Made by a program: the position numbers and the translations under genes. From NCBI GenBank assembly GCA_017394565.1, contig JAFPXW010000080.1, positions 1 to 10,990 of the forward strand: 10,990 nucleotides of DNA, written 5' to 3'. Positions 1 through 8,165 of this stretch are shown here, in pieces (position 1 is the stretch's first letter; each line of letters starts with the position of its first letter). The notes beneath the pieces are model-generated. The model saw only the letters and a list, made by a program, of their open reading frames with translations, did not search any database and was not told the DNA's origin. Source of the stretch: Oscillospiraceae bacterium (GTDB lineage: Bacteria > Bacillota > Clostridia > Oscillospirales > Ruminococcaceae).

Positions 1-1661
<1,661 letters not shown>

Positions 1662-1693
1662 GTGGGTTCCTCCAAAAAACGCAATATATTTTT

Positions 1694-1722
1694 AGTATAG
1701 CACATTTTCCGGAAAAAGTAAA
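1694..1722 (-). promoter_or_regulatory. Predicted housekeeping promoter of lepA
   Basis: Read on the minus strand, TTTACT (1717-1722, 4/6 to the -35 consensus) and TATACT (1694-1699, 5/6 to the -10 consensus) are separated by exactly 17 bases. The -10 box is extended, TGC-TATACT. Transcription would start near 1687, giving a leader of about 26 bases that carries the ribosome binding site. The spacer contains the perfect 12-base palindrome TTTTCCGGAAAA (1705-1716). The match is by eye to sigma-70/sigma-A consensus. Confidence 0.75.
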
Positions 1723-1766
1723 GCGTTTTCCGTCGCTTGAATGCAGAAATTCCTCTATGAAAGCGC

Positions 1767-1794
1767 AAAAGCTCCGGAAATACCCGGAGCTTTT
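1767..1794 (-). terminator. Rho-independent terminator after pyk
   Basis: An 11-bp perfect stem (1767-1777 with 1784-1794, core GCTCCGG/CCGGAGC) closes a 6-base loop. It lies about 15 bases past the pyk stop codon. The arms end in A and T runs on both sides, so it could work in both directions, but only the minus-strand gene ends here. The U tract in the pyk direction is short (four U), followed by GCGC. Confidence 0.85.
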
Positions 1795-1809
1795 TGTGTA
1801 TCATCAGTT

Positions 1810-3237
1810 TTAAGAGATCTGCTCGACCTTCATCATATTCGTCATGCCGGAAATGCCCAGCGGTACGCCGGCTGTGATAACGACCACGTCGCCGGTCTGC
1901 ACCAGACCGTTCTTCTTCGCCTGCTCGACCGCCTTCGCAAACAGCGAGTCAGTGTCCGTCACCTCGTCGATCACGAACGGTGTCACGCCCCAGCTCATGT
2001 TCATCTTACGCTGGTTGACCTCATCCGTGGTGCAGCCCAGGATCGGCACGGCCGGGCGGAATTTCGAGATCAGACGCGCCGTCTGACCGCGCTTGGTGAC
2101 AGCGATGATCGCCTTGGCATTCAGGTCATGCGCGGTGGTCACAGCCGCGTGCGCGATGCCCTCTGCGATGGTCGTGTTCATGTCCTCGCGGCGGTTGTCG
2201 AATTCGTGGCGATAGTCGATATTTCCCTCCGTCGTGTAGGCGATCAGCTCCATCGTGCGGACAGCCTCCACCGGATACTTGCCGGCAGCAGTCTCGCCGG
2301 AGAGCATAACCGCCGATGTTCCGTCATAAATCGCATTGGCAACGTCAGTGATCTCCGCTCGTGTCGGACGCGCGTGCGTCAGCATGGACTCCAGCATCTG
2401 CGTCGCGGTGATGACCTGCTTGCCGGCGTTATAGCCCTTGCGGATGAGTTCCTTCTGGATGGCAGGGATCTGCTCGAACGGGATCTCGACACCCATGTCG
2501 CCGAGGGCAACCATGATGCCGTCAGCAGCCTCCAGGATCTCGTCAATGTTATGCACGCCGTCGATGTTCTCGATCTTCGCGATAATGCGCACATCGAACC
2601 AACCCAGGCTCTCGGTGAAGCGGCGCAGATAATTGATGTCCGCTGCCGAGCGCACGAAGCTGGCGGCGATGAAGTCGTAGCCCATCTTTGCACCGAACTC
2701 GAGGTCGCTCATGTCCGCGTCAGAGAGGTACGGCATGGACAGGCGCACGCCGGGGACATTGATGCCCTTGTTATTGGAGAGAGTGCCGCCGTGGATGACC
2801 TTGCAGACAATGTCGGTGCGAGTGATCTTCTCTGCGATCAGCTCGACCACGCCGTCGTTGATGAGGATGCGCGTGCCGGGTGTCACATCCTGCGGCAGAC
2901 GCTCGAAGGTCACGCTGCCGACCTCCGCGGTGCAGGGCACGTCACGGGTGGTCAGTGTGTAGGTGCTGCCGTCCTCGATATCCACCGGCTGATCGTTCTC
3001 GAAGCGGCGCAGGCGCACCTCCGGGCCCTTGGTATCGAGCAGCGTCGCGATCGGCAGATCCAACTCGTCACGAAGCTTGCGGATCATCTCGAAGCGCTTC
3101 TGATGCGTCGCGTAGTCGCCGTGGGAAAAGTTGAATCTGGCGACGTTCATACCGGCGAGCATCATGGAACGAAGAATGTTTTCATCATCCGTTGCAGGGC
3201 CGATGGTACATACGATCTTGGTCTTTCTCATTTTCAT
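1810..3237 (-). CDS. pyk: Pyruvate kinase
   Basis: Converts phosphoenolpyruvate and ADP to pyruvate and ATP, the last step of glycolysis, in the cytosol. 475 residues, the normal size; there is no extra C-terminal PEP-utiliser domain. The N-terminus (KTKIVCTIGP) and substrate-binding NFSHGD at about 36-41 are typical. Domain B covers about 75-165. The active-site signature IIAKIENIDGV contains catalytic K221 and metal ligand E223; the second ligand is D247 in GDMGVEIP, and ITATQML carries the active-site Thr (about 278). The C-terminal regulatory domain starts near 345. I chose the ATG at 3235-3237 because GGAG (3247-3250) lies 9 bases upstream; ATG at 3231 is a possible second start, and the longer TTG reading from 3261 would swallow the ribosome binding site. 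It has its own promoter and terminator. Oddity: residue 245 is Leu (CTC) where the family has ARGD, a nearly invariant Arg. Confidence 0.97.
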   Translation of the reverse strand: MKMRKTKIVCTIGPATDDENILRSMMLAGMNVARFNFSHGDYATHQKRFEMIRKLRDELDLPIATLLDTKGPEVRLRRFENDQPVDIEDGSTYTLTTRDVPCTAEVGSVTFERLPQDVTPGTRILINDGVVELIAEKITRTDIVCKVIHGGTLSNNKGINVPGVRLSMPYLSDADMSDLEFGAKMGYDFIAASFVRSAADINYLRRFTESLGWFDVRIIAKIENIDGVHNIDEILEAADGIMVALGDMGVEIPFEQIPAIQKELIRKGYNAGKQVITATQMLESMLTHARPTRAEITDVANAIYDGTSAVMLSGETAAGKYPVEAVRTMELIAYTTEGNIDYRHEFDNRREDMNTTIAEGIAHAAVTTAHDLNAKAIIAVTKRGQTARLISKFRPAVPILGCTTDEVNQRKMNMSWGVTPFVIDEVTDTDSLFAKAVEQAKKNGLVQTGDVVVITAGVPLGISGMTNMMKVEQIS

Positions 3238-3256
3238 AGCACATTTCTCCATTCTG

Positions 3257-3270
3257 GGCAAATAATTGCC
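3257..3270. promoter_or_regulatory. Small inverted repeat in the pyk leader
   Basis: GGCAA-ATAA-TTGCC, perfect 5-base arms around a 4-base centre, lies between the predicted pyk start point (about 3281) and the ribosome binding site. The position, just downstream of the start of transcription, fits a repressor operator or a weak RNA hairpin. I cannot name a regulator, and short AT-rich repeats like this also arise by chance. Confidence 0.3.
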
Positions 3271-3287
3271 AAATTACCCTATCATAT

Positions 3288-3316
3288 AGTATAACACAGA
3301 AATTTGCAAATTGCAA
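3288..3316 (-). promoter_or_regulatory. Predicted housekeeping promoter of pyk
   Basis: On the minus strand, TTGCAA (3311-3316, 4/6) and TATACT (3288-3293, 5/6) are 17 bases apart, and the -10 is extended (TGT-TATACT). Predicted start near 3281, giving a leader of about 44 bases. A second TTGCAA (3304-3309) sits directly behind the first, in the spacer. Upstream, 3331-3360 is AT-rich and could act as an UP element. Confidence 0.75.
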
Positions 3317-3332
3317 GCCCTTTCCGGCAGAT

Positions 3333-3350
3333 TTGATGAAATTTTCACAA
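3333..3350. promoter_or_regulatory. Rex-like operator candidate upstream of pyk
   Basis: On the minus strand the 18-mer TTGTGAAAATTTCATCAA resembles the operator of the redox sensor Rex (TTGTGAAnnnnTTCACAA, or TTGTTAAnnnnTTAACAA in clostridia). It has three mismatches among the 14 fixed positions in either version. It ends 16 bases upstream of the pyk -35 box. Rex commonly controls fermentation genes in Clostridia, so control of pyk is plausible. The right arm is poor, and the same bases could simply be an AT-rich UP element. Confidence 0.25.
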
Positions 3351-3360
3351 ACTTTTCAAA

Positions 3361-3394
3361 TAAAAAGCCCCTGTACCCATTGCGGATACAGGGG
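3361..3394 (-). terminator. Rho-independent terminator after the IspH-S1 gene
   Basis: An 11-bp stem (3384-3394 with 3368-3378, one T-G pair; CCCCTGTA against TACAGGGG at the base) closes the 5-base loop GCAAT. It is followed on the minus strand by CTTTTTATTT, a good U tract. It lies about 17 bases past the stop codon and separates the long upstream operon from pyk. Confidence 0.92.
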
Positions 3395-3411
3395 GATACA
3401 GCTTTCAGGAA

Positions 3412-4536
3412 TTAGTCCTCGTCAGCCTCATCATCATAGTCAGCGTCATCCATTGCTTCTCTAATGGAGAGAGAGATGCGCTTGCTGTCCATGTCGATGT
3501 TGGTGATCTTCACGGAAACCTCGTCGCCTACTGCAACGACATCCTTCACGTTCTCAACGCGGCGGTCAGCCAGCTGAGAAATGTGGATCAGGCCGTCAAC
3601 GCCGTCGATAATCTGTGCAAATGCACCGAAGGACGTGATGGAAACGATCTTTGCGTCAACGATATCGCCAACCTCGTACTCAGCCTTGAACTTCTCCCAC
3701 GGATTATCCTCAGCCTTCTTGTAGCCGAGAGAAATGCGGTCATTCTCCTTGTCGAGATCCTTGATGTATACCTTGAGGGTATCGCCAACGGAAACGACCT
3801 GAGACGGGTGCTTGATGCGGTTCCAGGACAGTTCAGAGATGTGAACCATGCCGTCGATGCCGCCCAGGTCTACGAATGCGCCGTAGGATGTCAGGGACTT
3901 GACCTCGCCCTCGTACTCCTTGCCGATCTCAGCAGTTTCCCAGAACTTAGCCTTTGCAGCTTCCTTCTCCTTGCGGTTTACTGCCTTGATGGAACCAACA
4001 GCACTCTTGCGGCGCTCCGGAGCCTCGATGACGATGAACTTAACAGTCTGACCCTTCAGACCATCCAGGGATGCCTCTCTCGGCAGACCGGTCTGGGATG
4101 CCGGGATGAAGATGCGAACGCCCTCATAGAATACGTTCACGCCACCCTTAACGACTGCGGAAACAGTTGCCTCGAGAACGGTGCCGGCTTCCTTTGCCTC
4201 GATGACCTTCTCAACGCCTGCCTGCTCGTCTACTCTCTTCTTGGAGAGGGTAGCCATACCGTCCTGATCGGAAACCTTGATCACGATCAGCTCCAGCTCC
4301 TCGCCAACAGTTACGAGGTCAGTGGGCTTCTTGGACGGATCGTTGGTCAGCTCAGAAGCCGGTACAGTACCGGTCTGCTTTGCACCCAGATCAACGATGA
4401 CTTCGCTGTTGTTGACAGACATAACGATGCCCTTGACTCTTGCCCCCGTATGTAATTTCTTGAAAGATTCATCGAGCGCTGTCGCGAAATCGAAATCCTC
4501 CTCCAGATTGTTGTCCTTGTTCAGAATTTCTTCCAT
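3412..4536 (-). other. rpsA: Possible separate S1 product from an internal start
   Basis: Codon 277 of the fusion is an in-frame ATG (4534-4536). Starting there gives a 374-residue protein containing the acidic leader and all four S1 repeats but none of the IspH catalytic residues. It would look like an ordinary Firmicute S1. A nine-base Shine-Dalgarno match lies 10 bases upstream, and a promoter-like sequence about 320 bases upstream. This is inference from sequence; both signals also encode conserved or necessary amino acids of IspH and its junction. Confidence 0.4.
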
Positions 4537-5364
4537 GGTTGTTACTACCTCCTTAATTATATGAGCCGGTGTGGAAGCACCAGCCGTAATGCCGATATGC
4601 TCAGCATTAGATAGGTCTAAAGTGTCAAGCTCGTCCGCGTTCTCAATATGATACGTTCTGCAATATTGCGAGCAGATGTCGTACAGCTTCACAGTGTTGG
4701 AACTGTGGCGTCCGCCGATGACGATCATCAGATCGGATCTGGCAGCGAGGTTTGCGCTGTCGGTCTGCCGCTGCTCTGTTGCAGTACAGATGGTGTCATA
4801 GACGACGATATTCGGATCATCTTCAGGAAGAACCTTTAAACACTCTCCCCATATTATATTATTATACGTTGTCTGCGAGAGAATTGCAAGCTTTTTCTGT
4901 GGATTTTTCTCAAAATAAGCGTCAAGCACAAATTGATCCTTGAATACAAAGAAATTTTCGTCACAATGTCCAACGATCCCTTGAACTTCCGGATGATCCT
5001 CGTCACCGGCGATCAGAATGAAGTAGCCCTCCTTCGTCTTTTCCGCAGCGATCTTGTGGATACGCGAAACGAACGGGCAGGTCGCGTCAATGACAGGATT
5101 TCCGAGCTTTTCGATAGCCTCGTAGGTTTCCCTGCCGACGCCGTGAGAACGGATGACGACGTGCTCCTCCGGCAAAAGCTCCGAAACATCGTCGATAATA
5201 CGCGCACCGCGTGCGATCATGTCATTGACCACGTCGGTATTGTGAATGATCGGGCCGAGCGTTGCGACCTTTTTGCCCTCCTCCAGTGCCTGATAGACCA
5301 TCTGCACAGCGCGGTTCACGCCGAAGCAGAAGCCTGCGGATTCGGAAACGGTGATGGTAGCCAT
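3412..5364 (-). CDS. ispH-rpsA: Bifunctional IspH (HMBPP reductase) / ribosomal protein S1 fusion
   Basis: 650 residues joining two full proteins. Residues 1-281 are IspH, the iron-sulfur enzyme that reduces HMBPP to IPP and DMAPP, the last step of the MEP isoprenoid pathway. All three cluster cysteines are present (C13 in FCFGV, C96 in DATCP, C193 in DTICT), as are substrate residues H41, H74, H124, E126, T166, S221, S222, N223 and S264. An acidic linker (about 282-305) leads to four S1 RNA-binding repeats (about 306-376, 392-460, 480-549, 565-634) and an acidic tail; such four-repeat S1 proteins bind mRNA on the ribosome. The fusion is known from Clostridia and is not a frameshift artefact: the frame runs clean through the junction. 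The ATG overlaps the plsC stop (TAATG), with AAGGAGG 7 bases upstream. The S1 half is less GC-rich than its neighbours, with codon use like a highly expressed gene. An internal promoter and ribosome binding site suggest extra S1 synthesis. Confidence 0.96.
   Translation of the reverse strand: MATITVSESAGFCFGVNRAVQMVYQALEEGKKVATLGPIIHNTDVVNDMIARGARIIDDVSELLPEEHVVIRSHGVGRETYEAIEKLGNPVIDATCPFVSRIHKIAAEKTKEGYFILIAGDEDHPEVQGIVGHCDENFFVFKDQFVLDAYFEKNPQKKLAILSQTTYNNIIWGECLKVLPEDDPNIVVYDTICTATEQRQTDSANLAARSDLMIVIGGRHSSNTVKLYDICSQYCRTYHIENADELDTLDLSNAEHIGITAGASTPAHIIKEVVTTMEEILNKDNNLEEDFDFATALDESFKKLHTGARVKGIVMSVNNSEVIVDLGAKQTGTVPASELTNDPSKKPTDLVTVGEELELIVIKVSDQDGMATLSKKRVDEQAGVEKVIEAKEAGTVLEATVSAVVKGGVNVFYEGVRIFIPASQTGLPREASLDGLKGQTVKFIVIEAPERRKSAVGSIKAVNRKEKEAAKAKFWETAEIGKEYEGEVKSLTSYGAFVDLGGIDGMVHISELSWNRIKHPSQVVSVGDTLKVYIKDLDKENDRISLGYKKAEDNPWEKFKAEYEVGDIVDAKIVSITSFGAFAQIIDGVDGLIHISQLADRRVENVKDVVAVGDEVSVKITNIDMDSKRISLSIREAMDDADYDDEADED
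4547..4555 (-). promoter_or_regulatory. Full-length Shine-Dalgarno match inside the IspH-S1 gene
   Basis: The minus-strand sequence TAAGGAGGT pairs with the whole nine-base anti-Shine-Dalgarno end of 16S rRNA. It is stronger than the sites before most genes in this window. Ten bases (AGTAACAACC) separate it from the in-frame ATG at 4536, a little long but workable. It encodes I-K-E-V in the last helix of IspH. Confidence 0.5.
4861..4889 (-). promoter_or_regulatory. Candidate promoter inside the IspH coding region
   Basis: On the minus strand, TTGCAA (4884-4889, the same -35 hexamer as pyk) and a perfect TATAAT (4861-4866) are exactly 17 bases apart. The start point would be near 4854, followed by ATATAATATGG. 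The predicted transcript would cover the internal ribosome binding site and the whole S1 half. The bases also encode the conserved SQTTYNN segment of IspH, so chance cannot be excluded. Confidence 0.5.
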
Positions 5365-6008
5365 TAGTCATCCTCCTTCGGAGTTTCATTCATCGGCAGT
5401 GCCGGCGGCTCGTCCACGAGTGCCCTGATGCCGTCCATGATCGGCGGCATGACGTCGCGCTTGAGGGCACGCAGAAGCTCGCGGTCGGAAAGCTCCTCGC
5501 CGATCTCAAATGTGCTGGCAGGGATCGGCTTGCCGATGCGGACAACGATCCTGCTGCGGAAATGCAGCTTCCCCTCGAAGTTGATGCCGACCGGCACAAC
5601 GTCCGCGTGCGCCTTCGAGGCGATGAGTGCCACGCCCGTCTTGCCCTTGCCGACTCTGCCGTCCCTGCTGCGTGTGCCTTCTGGGAAAATCAGCAGGTTC
5701 ACGCCGTTTTTCACATTGTCGATCGCCTTGTCGATGGCGGCGGTGTCGCCCTTGCCGCGTTCGACCGGAAAGGCGCCAAGCGAACGGATCAGCCATGCAA
5801 AAAAACGATTCCTGAATAATTCAATTTTTGCCATGAAGCTGAACCTGCCCTTCCCGGCAAGTGTCACGAGGACAGGATCGGCGTTGCTGCGGTGATTGGA
5901 GGCGTACACAAAAGTGCGTCCCTTCGGGATATTTTCGCGCCCCTCAAACTTCAGGTCAAACCACAAATGCATTGCCACGCGCACGATGGCAACCACGATG
6001 TAATACAT
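5364..6008 (-). CDS. plsC: 1-acyl-sn-glycerol-3-phosphate acyltransferase (PlsC family)
   Basis: Transfers an acyl chain to lysophosphatidic acid to give phosphatidic acid, the core precursor of membrane phospholipids; works at the inner face of the membrane. 214 residues, typical of short Firmicute PlsC. The N-terminal 1-18 is hydrophobic and probably dips into the membrane. The catalytic block is NHRSNADP (38-45, H39 and D44). GAFPVERGKGDT (78-89) and FPEGTRSR (108-115) are the substrate-binding motifs, then KGKTG (121-125) and VPVGI (138-142). The C-terminus is charged and proline-rich. The ATG at 6006-6008 follows AGGGG with 8 bases of spacing; that site touches the cmk stop codon 11 bases upstream. 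The last base overlaps the ispH start, so translation is likely coupled. The acyl acceptor is inferred from the family. Confidence 0.93.
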   Translation of the reverse strand: MYYIVVAIVRVAMHLWFDLKFEGRENIPKGRTFVYASNHRSNADPVLVTLAGKGRFSFMAKIELFRNRFFAWLIRSLGAFPVERGKGDTAAIDKAIDNVKNGVNLLIFPEGTRSRDGRVGKGKTGVALIASKAHADVVPVGINFEGKLHFRSRIVVRIGKPIPASTFEIGEELSDRELLRALKRDVMPPIMDGIRALVDEPPALPMNETPKEDD

Positions 6009-6019
6009 AGCGCACGCCC

Positions 6020-6685
6020 CTAATCCATGATCTCGCGGATCATGGCGGAAATATGCTCGACCACCTCATTGAAGCCCATGCTCGTGGTGTCGAGCAGAAC
6101 CGCGTCCTCCGCCTGTGTCAGCGGTGCGATCTCGCGGTGCATATCGTTGTAATCGCGCTGCTGAATGTCCGCAAGGATCTCCTCATAGGTCGGGCAATCG
6201 GGCTTTTCGCGAAGTTCCAGATAGCGGCGCGATGCGCGTTCCTCCGCGGATGCGGTGAGGTAGATCTTCAGGTCGGCATTTGGCAGGACGACGCTGCCGA
6301 TGTCGCGTCCGTCCATGATGATGTTGTTCTCCGCCGCGATCTTCTTCTGGAGGTCGAACAGATGCTCGCGCACCTCCGGAACAGCGGACACCTTCGATGC
6401 CGCCATCGTGACCTCCGGGCTGCGGATGTAATCCGTCACGTCCTCGCCGCACAGCATCACGCGCTGCACGCCGCCGATGAACTTCAGCTCGATGTCGATG
6501 TCCTTGATGCGGGCGCGGATCTGCTCCGGCGCGGTACATTCGTTACGGACCGCATACAGTGCGATGGCGCGGTACATGGCGCCGGTGTCAACGTGGATAA
6601 AGCCCAGATCCGCGGCAATTGCCTTGGAAATGCTGCTCTTGCCCGCACCTCCGGGGCCGTCAATGGCAATGTTGATCGTTTTCAT
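6020..6685 (-). CDS. cmk: (d)CMP kinase
   Basis: Phosphorylates CMP and dCMP to the diphosphates with ATP, in pyrimidine salvage and CTP/dCTP supply, in the cytosol. 221 residues, the usual length. The P-loop is GPGGAGKSS (10-18). DTGAMYR (33-39) and DGRDIGS (125-131) bind CMP. The lid carries arginines in ERASRRY (149-155), and QQRDYNDMHREIAPL (from about 175) is a Cmk family signature. The ATG at 6683-6685 follows AAGGGAG with about 7 bases of spacing. The stop is TAG, and plsC starts 11 bases later, so TAG is read as stop in this organism. The neighbourhood cmk-plsC-ispH is common in Clostridia. Confidence 0.96.
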   Translation of the reverse strand: MKTINIAIDGPGGAGKSSISKAIAADLGFIHVDTGAMYRAIALYAVRNECTAPEQIRARIKDIDIELKFIGGVQRVMLCGEDVTDYIRSPEVTMAASKVSAVPEVREHLFDLQKKIAAENNIIMDGRDIGSVVLPNADLKIYLTASAEERASRRYLELREKPDCPTYEEILADIQQRDYNDMHREIAPLTQAEDAVLLDTTSMGFNEVVEHISAMIREIMD

Positions 6686-6704
6686 GATAAATCTCCCTTT
6701 ATTC

Positions 6705-6718
6705 CGGCGTTTTCGCCG
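6705..6718 (-). other. Short hairpin between the flavoprotein gene and cmk
   Basis: CGGCG-AAAA-CGCCG, a 5-bp all-GC stem with a four-base loop, lies in the 44-base gap just upstream of the cmk ribosome binding site. No U tract follows on the minus strand, so it is not a normal terminator. It could mark RNA processing or stability inside the operon. The rest of the gap is AT-rich and holds no clear promoter. Confidence 0.4.
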
Positions 6719-6729
6719 TTATTATTATG

Positions 6730-7947
6730 TTAATGCAGGCCTGCGTGCGCGGCAAGATACGCCGTGCTCCACGCGATCTGCAAATTGAAGCCGCCTGTAT
6801 AGGCGTCGCAGTCCAGCAGCTCGCCGACGATGTAAAGATGCGGTGCCAGCTTGCTTTCCATGGTTTTGGGATCGACTTCCTTCGTGGCAACGCCGCCGCG
6901 CGTGATGATCCCCTCCGCCAGCGGTCTGGTGCCGCGCACGGTGAATGCGAAGTTCTTGAGTTCCTCGCAAATGCGCCGTCGTTGCGCCTTCGTGAGCGAA
7001 TTGCCCCTGGTGCGCGGACTGATGCCGCATCTGCCGATCATCGGCATGACCATGCTCGCCGGAAGCAGTTTCCGCAAAAGTCCGGGCAATTCCTTATTGG
7101 GTGCCGTGGCGATCTCCCGCTGGAGCCGCGCATCGAGCTGTTCCATTGTGAGCGCCGGTTTGAGGTCGATGTGCAGGGTGTAATCGCCCGGCTTGTCCAT
7201 ATGCGCCGAAGCACTCAGCACCAGCGGACCTGACACGCCGAAGTGCGTCATCAGCATCTCCCCAAGCTCCGAAAAGACCGGTTTTCCGCCGTGTCTGAGG
7301 GTGAGCGTGACGTTTTTGAGGGAAACGCCCATCATCTCCGCGCAGTCGCGTTCGAGTGTCTCGAGCGGAACGAGGGAGGGGCGGATCTCCGTGACGGTGT
7401 GACCGAACGGCTTGACCAGCTCGTAGCCGTCGCCCTCCGAACCTGTGCCCGGGTACGTCGCGCCGCCGGTCGCGAGGATGACGCGGTCAGCACGGATCGT
7501 TTCCTGACCAGAAGTCGCGCCGGTGCAGCTGCCGTCGGGGGCTTTCAGGAGCGAGTCGACTTTCGCGTGAATGATCCGGACGCGCAGCCGTTTCAGCTCG
7601 GAATGCAGGGCTTCCACGATTTCCATTGCCTGGTCGCTCACGGGGAATACGCGGTTGCCGCGCTCTGTTTTGAGCGCCACGCCGAGCCCCTCGAAGTAAT
7701 CCATTGTATCCTGCGGTGACCATGCCGCAAACGCGCTGTACAGGAATCTGCCGCCGCGCGGGATATTTGCGAGCAGCGTGTCGCGGTCGCAGTTGTTGGT
7801 GACATTGCACCTGCCCTTGCCGGTGATGCGCAGTTTTTTGCCGATGCGGTCGTTGCGCTCGATGAGGATGACCTCCTCGCCGCAGGACGCCGCCTGCACT
7901 GCCGCGAAGCACCCTGCCGCGCCGCCGCCGATGACCAAAGTTTTCAT
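6730..7947 (-). CDS. HI0933/YhiN-family FAD-dependent flavoprotein
   Basis: A two-dinucleotide-binding-domain flavoprotein of the HI0933/YhiN (BaiN-like) family, often annotated as aminoacetone oxidase family enzyme; the true substrate is unclear. 405 residues, as usual. The FAD Rossmann motif GGGAAG is at 7-12, with E30 ending strand 2 to hold the ribose. GKKLRITGKGRCNVTN (36-51) is the family signature. ATGGATYPGTGSEGDGY (159-175) and GEMLMTHFGVSGP (229-241) are also diagnostic. The C-terminal FAD segment GELLDCDAYTGGFNLQ is at 375-390. I chose the ATG at 7945-7947 because GGGAGGA precedes it by 6-7 bases and the Rossmann strand starts at once; upstream in-frame codons belong to the DUF3006 gene. 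It overlaps that gene by four bases (ATGA), so the two are probably translationally coupled. Cmk starts 44 bases downstream. Confidence 0.93.
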   Translation of the reverse strand: MKTLVIGGGAAGCFAAVQAASCGEEVILIERNDRIGKKLRITGKGRCNVTNNCDRDTLLANIPRGGRFLYSAFAAWSPQDTMDYFEGLGVALKTERGNRVFPVSDQAMEIVEALHSELKRLRVRIIHAKVDSLLKAPDGSCTGATSGQETIRADRVILATGGATYPGTGSEGDGYELVKPFGHTVTEIRPSLVPLETLERDCAEMMGVSLKNVTLTLRHGGKPVFSELGEMLMTHFGVSGPLVLSASAHMDKPGDYTLHIDLKPALTMEQLDARLQREIATAPNKELPGLLRKLLPASMVMPMIGRCGISPRTRGNSLTKAQRRRICEELKNFAFTVRGTRPLAEGIITRGGVATKEVDPKTMESKLAPHLYIVGELLDCDAYTGGFNLQIAWSTAYLAAHAGLH

Positions 7948-8165
7948 GATGTTCCTCCCAGCAGCCGCTTTCTGCGGTCTGCCAATGCCTTGCGGCGCTG
8001 CTGTGCCGTGTCCTTCAGAATGATCCATTTGCCTTGCTCCGTGCGTTCGAGGATGTCGCCTGTCCGCGCAGTTTCCGGCAGCTTCCGGCGTTCGGCCGTG
8101 AACGCCTGCGTGCCGCTCAGCAGAACGGCCAGTTCGCCCTCGAAGCGGTCAATGCTGTACCGCAT
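7944..8165 (-). CDS. DUF3006 family small protein
   Basis: 73 residues. The N-terminus MRYSIDRFEGELAVL matches the DUF3006 pattern (I/V-D-R-F/I-E-G-..-A-V), a small beta-rich domain of unknown function. GDILE (about 36-40) lies in the second half, and the C-terminal helix is strongly basic (QQRRKALADRRKRLL, 55-69). No signal peptide or membrane segment. DUF3006 genes are often found beside ComEC-like metallo-beta-lactamase-fold hydrolases in Firmicutes, as here. The ATG (8163-8165) overlaps the stop of the hydrolase by one base, and AAGGGGAG precedes it by 9 bases. The 3' end overlaps the flavoprotein start by four bases. The function is unknown; a role with the hydrolase is inferred from pairing only. 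It remains open although its partner is broken. Confidence 0.85.
   Translation of the reverse strand: MRYSIDRFEGELAVLLSGTQAFTAERRKLPETARTGDILERTEQGKWIILKDTAQQRRKALADRRKRLLGGTS

Noticed and set aside
1741..3294. A 517-codon open frame on the plus strand covering all of pyk
   Set aside because: It lies antisense to an unmistakable pyruvate kinase, starts inside the pyk terminator without a ribosome binding site, and its His/Arg/Asp/Leu-rich composition is what a GC-rich gene gives when read backwards.
4530..4560. Frameshift or assembly join between ispH and rpsA
   Set aside because: The frame is continuous, the junction has no stop or repeat, and this fusion is a known architecture in Clostridia.
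6718..6752. A promoter before cmk (TTGCCG with TAACAT, or CATAAT)
   Set aside because: With 17-base spacing the -10 is poor, and with the better -10 the spacer is 20 bases; the -35 lies in the flavoprotein gene. Operon transcription explains cmk without it.
7948..8028. A 27-residue N-terminal extension of the flavoprotein
   Set aside because: These bases code for the DUF3006 protein, and the ATG at 7947 has a good ribosome binding site directly before the Rossmann fold.
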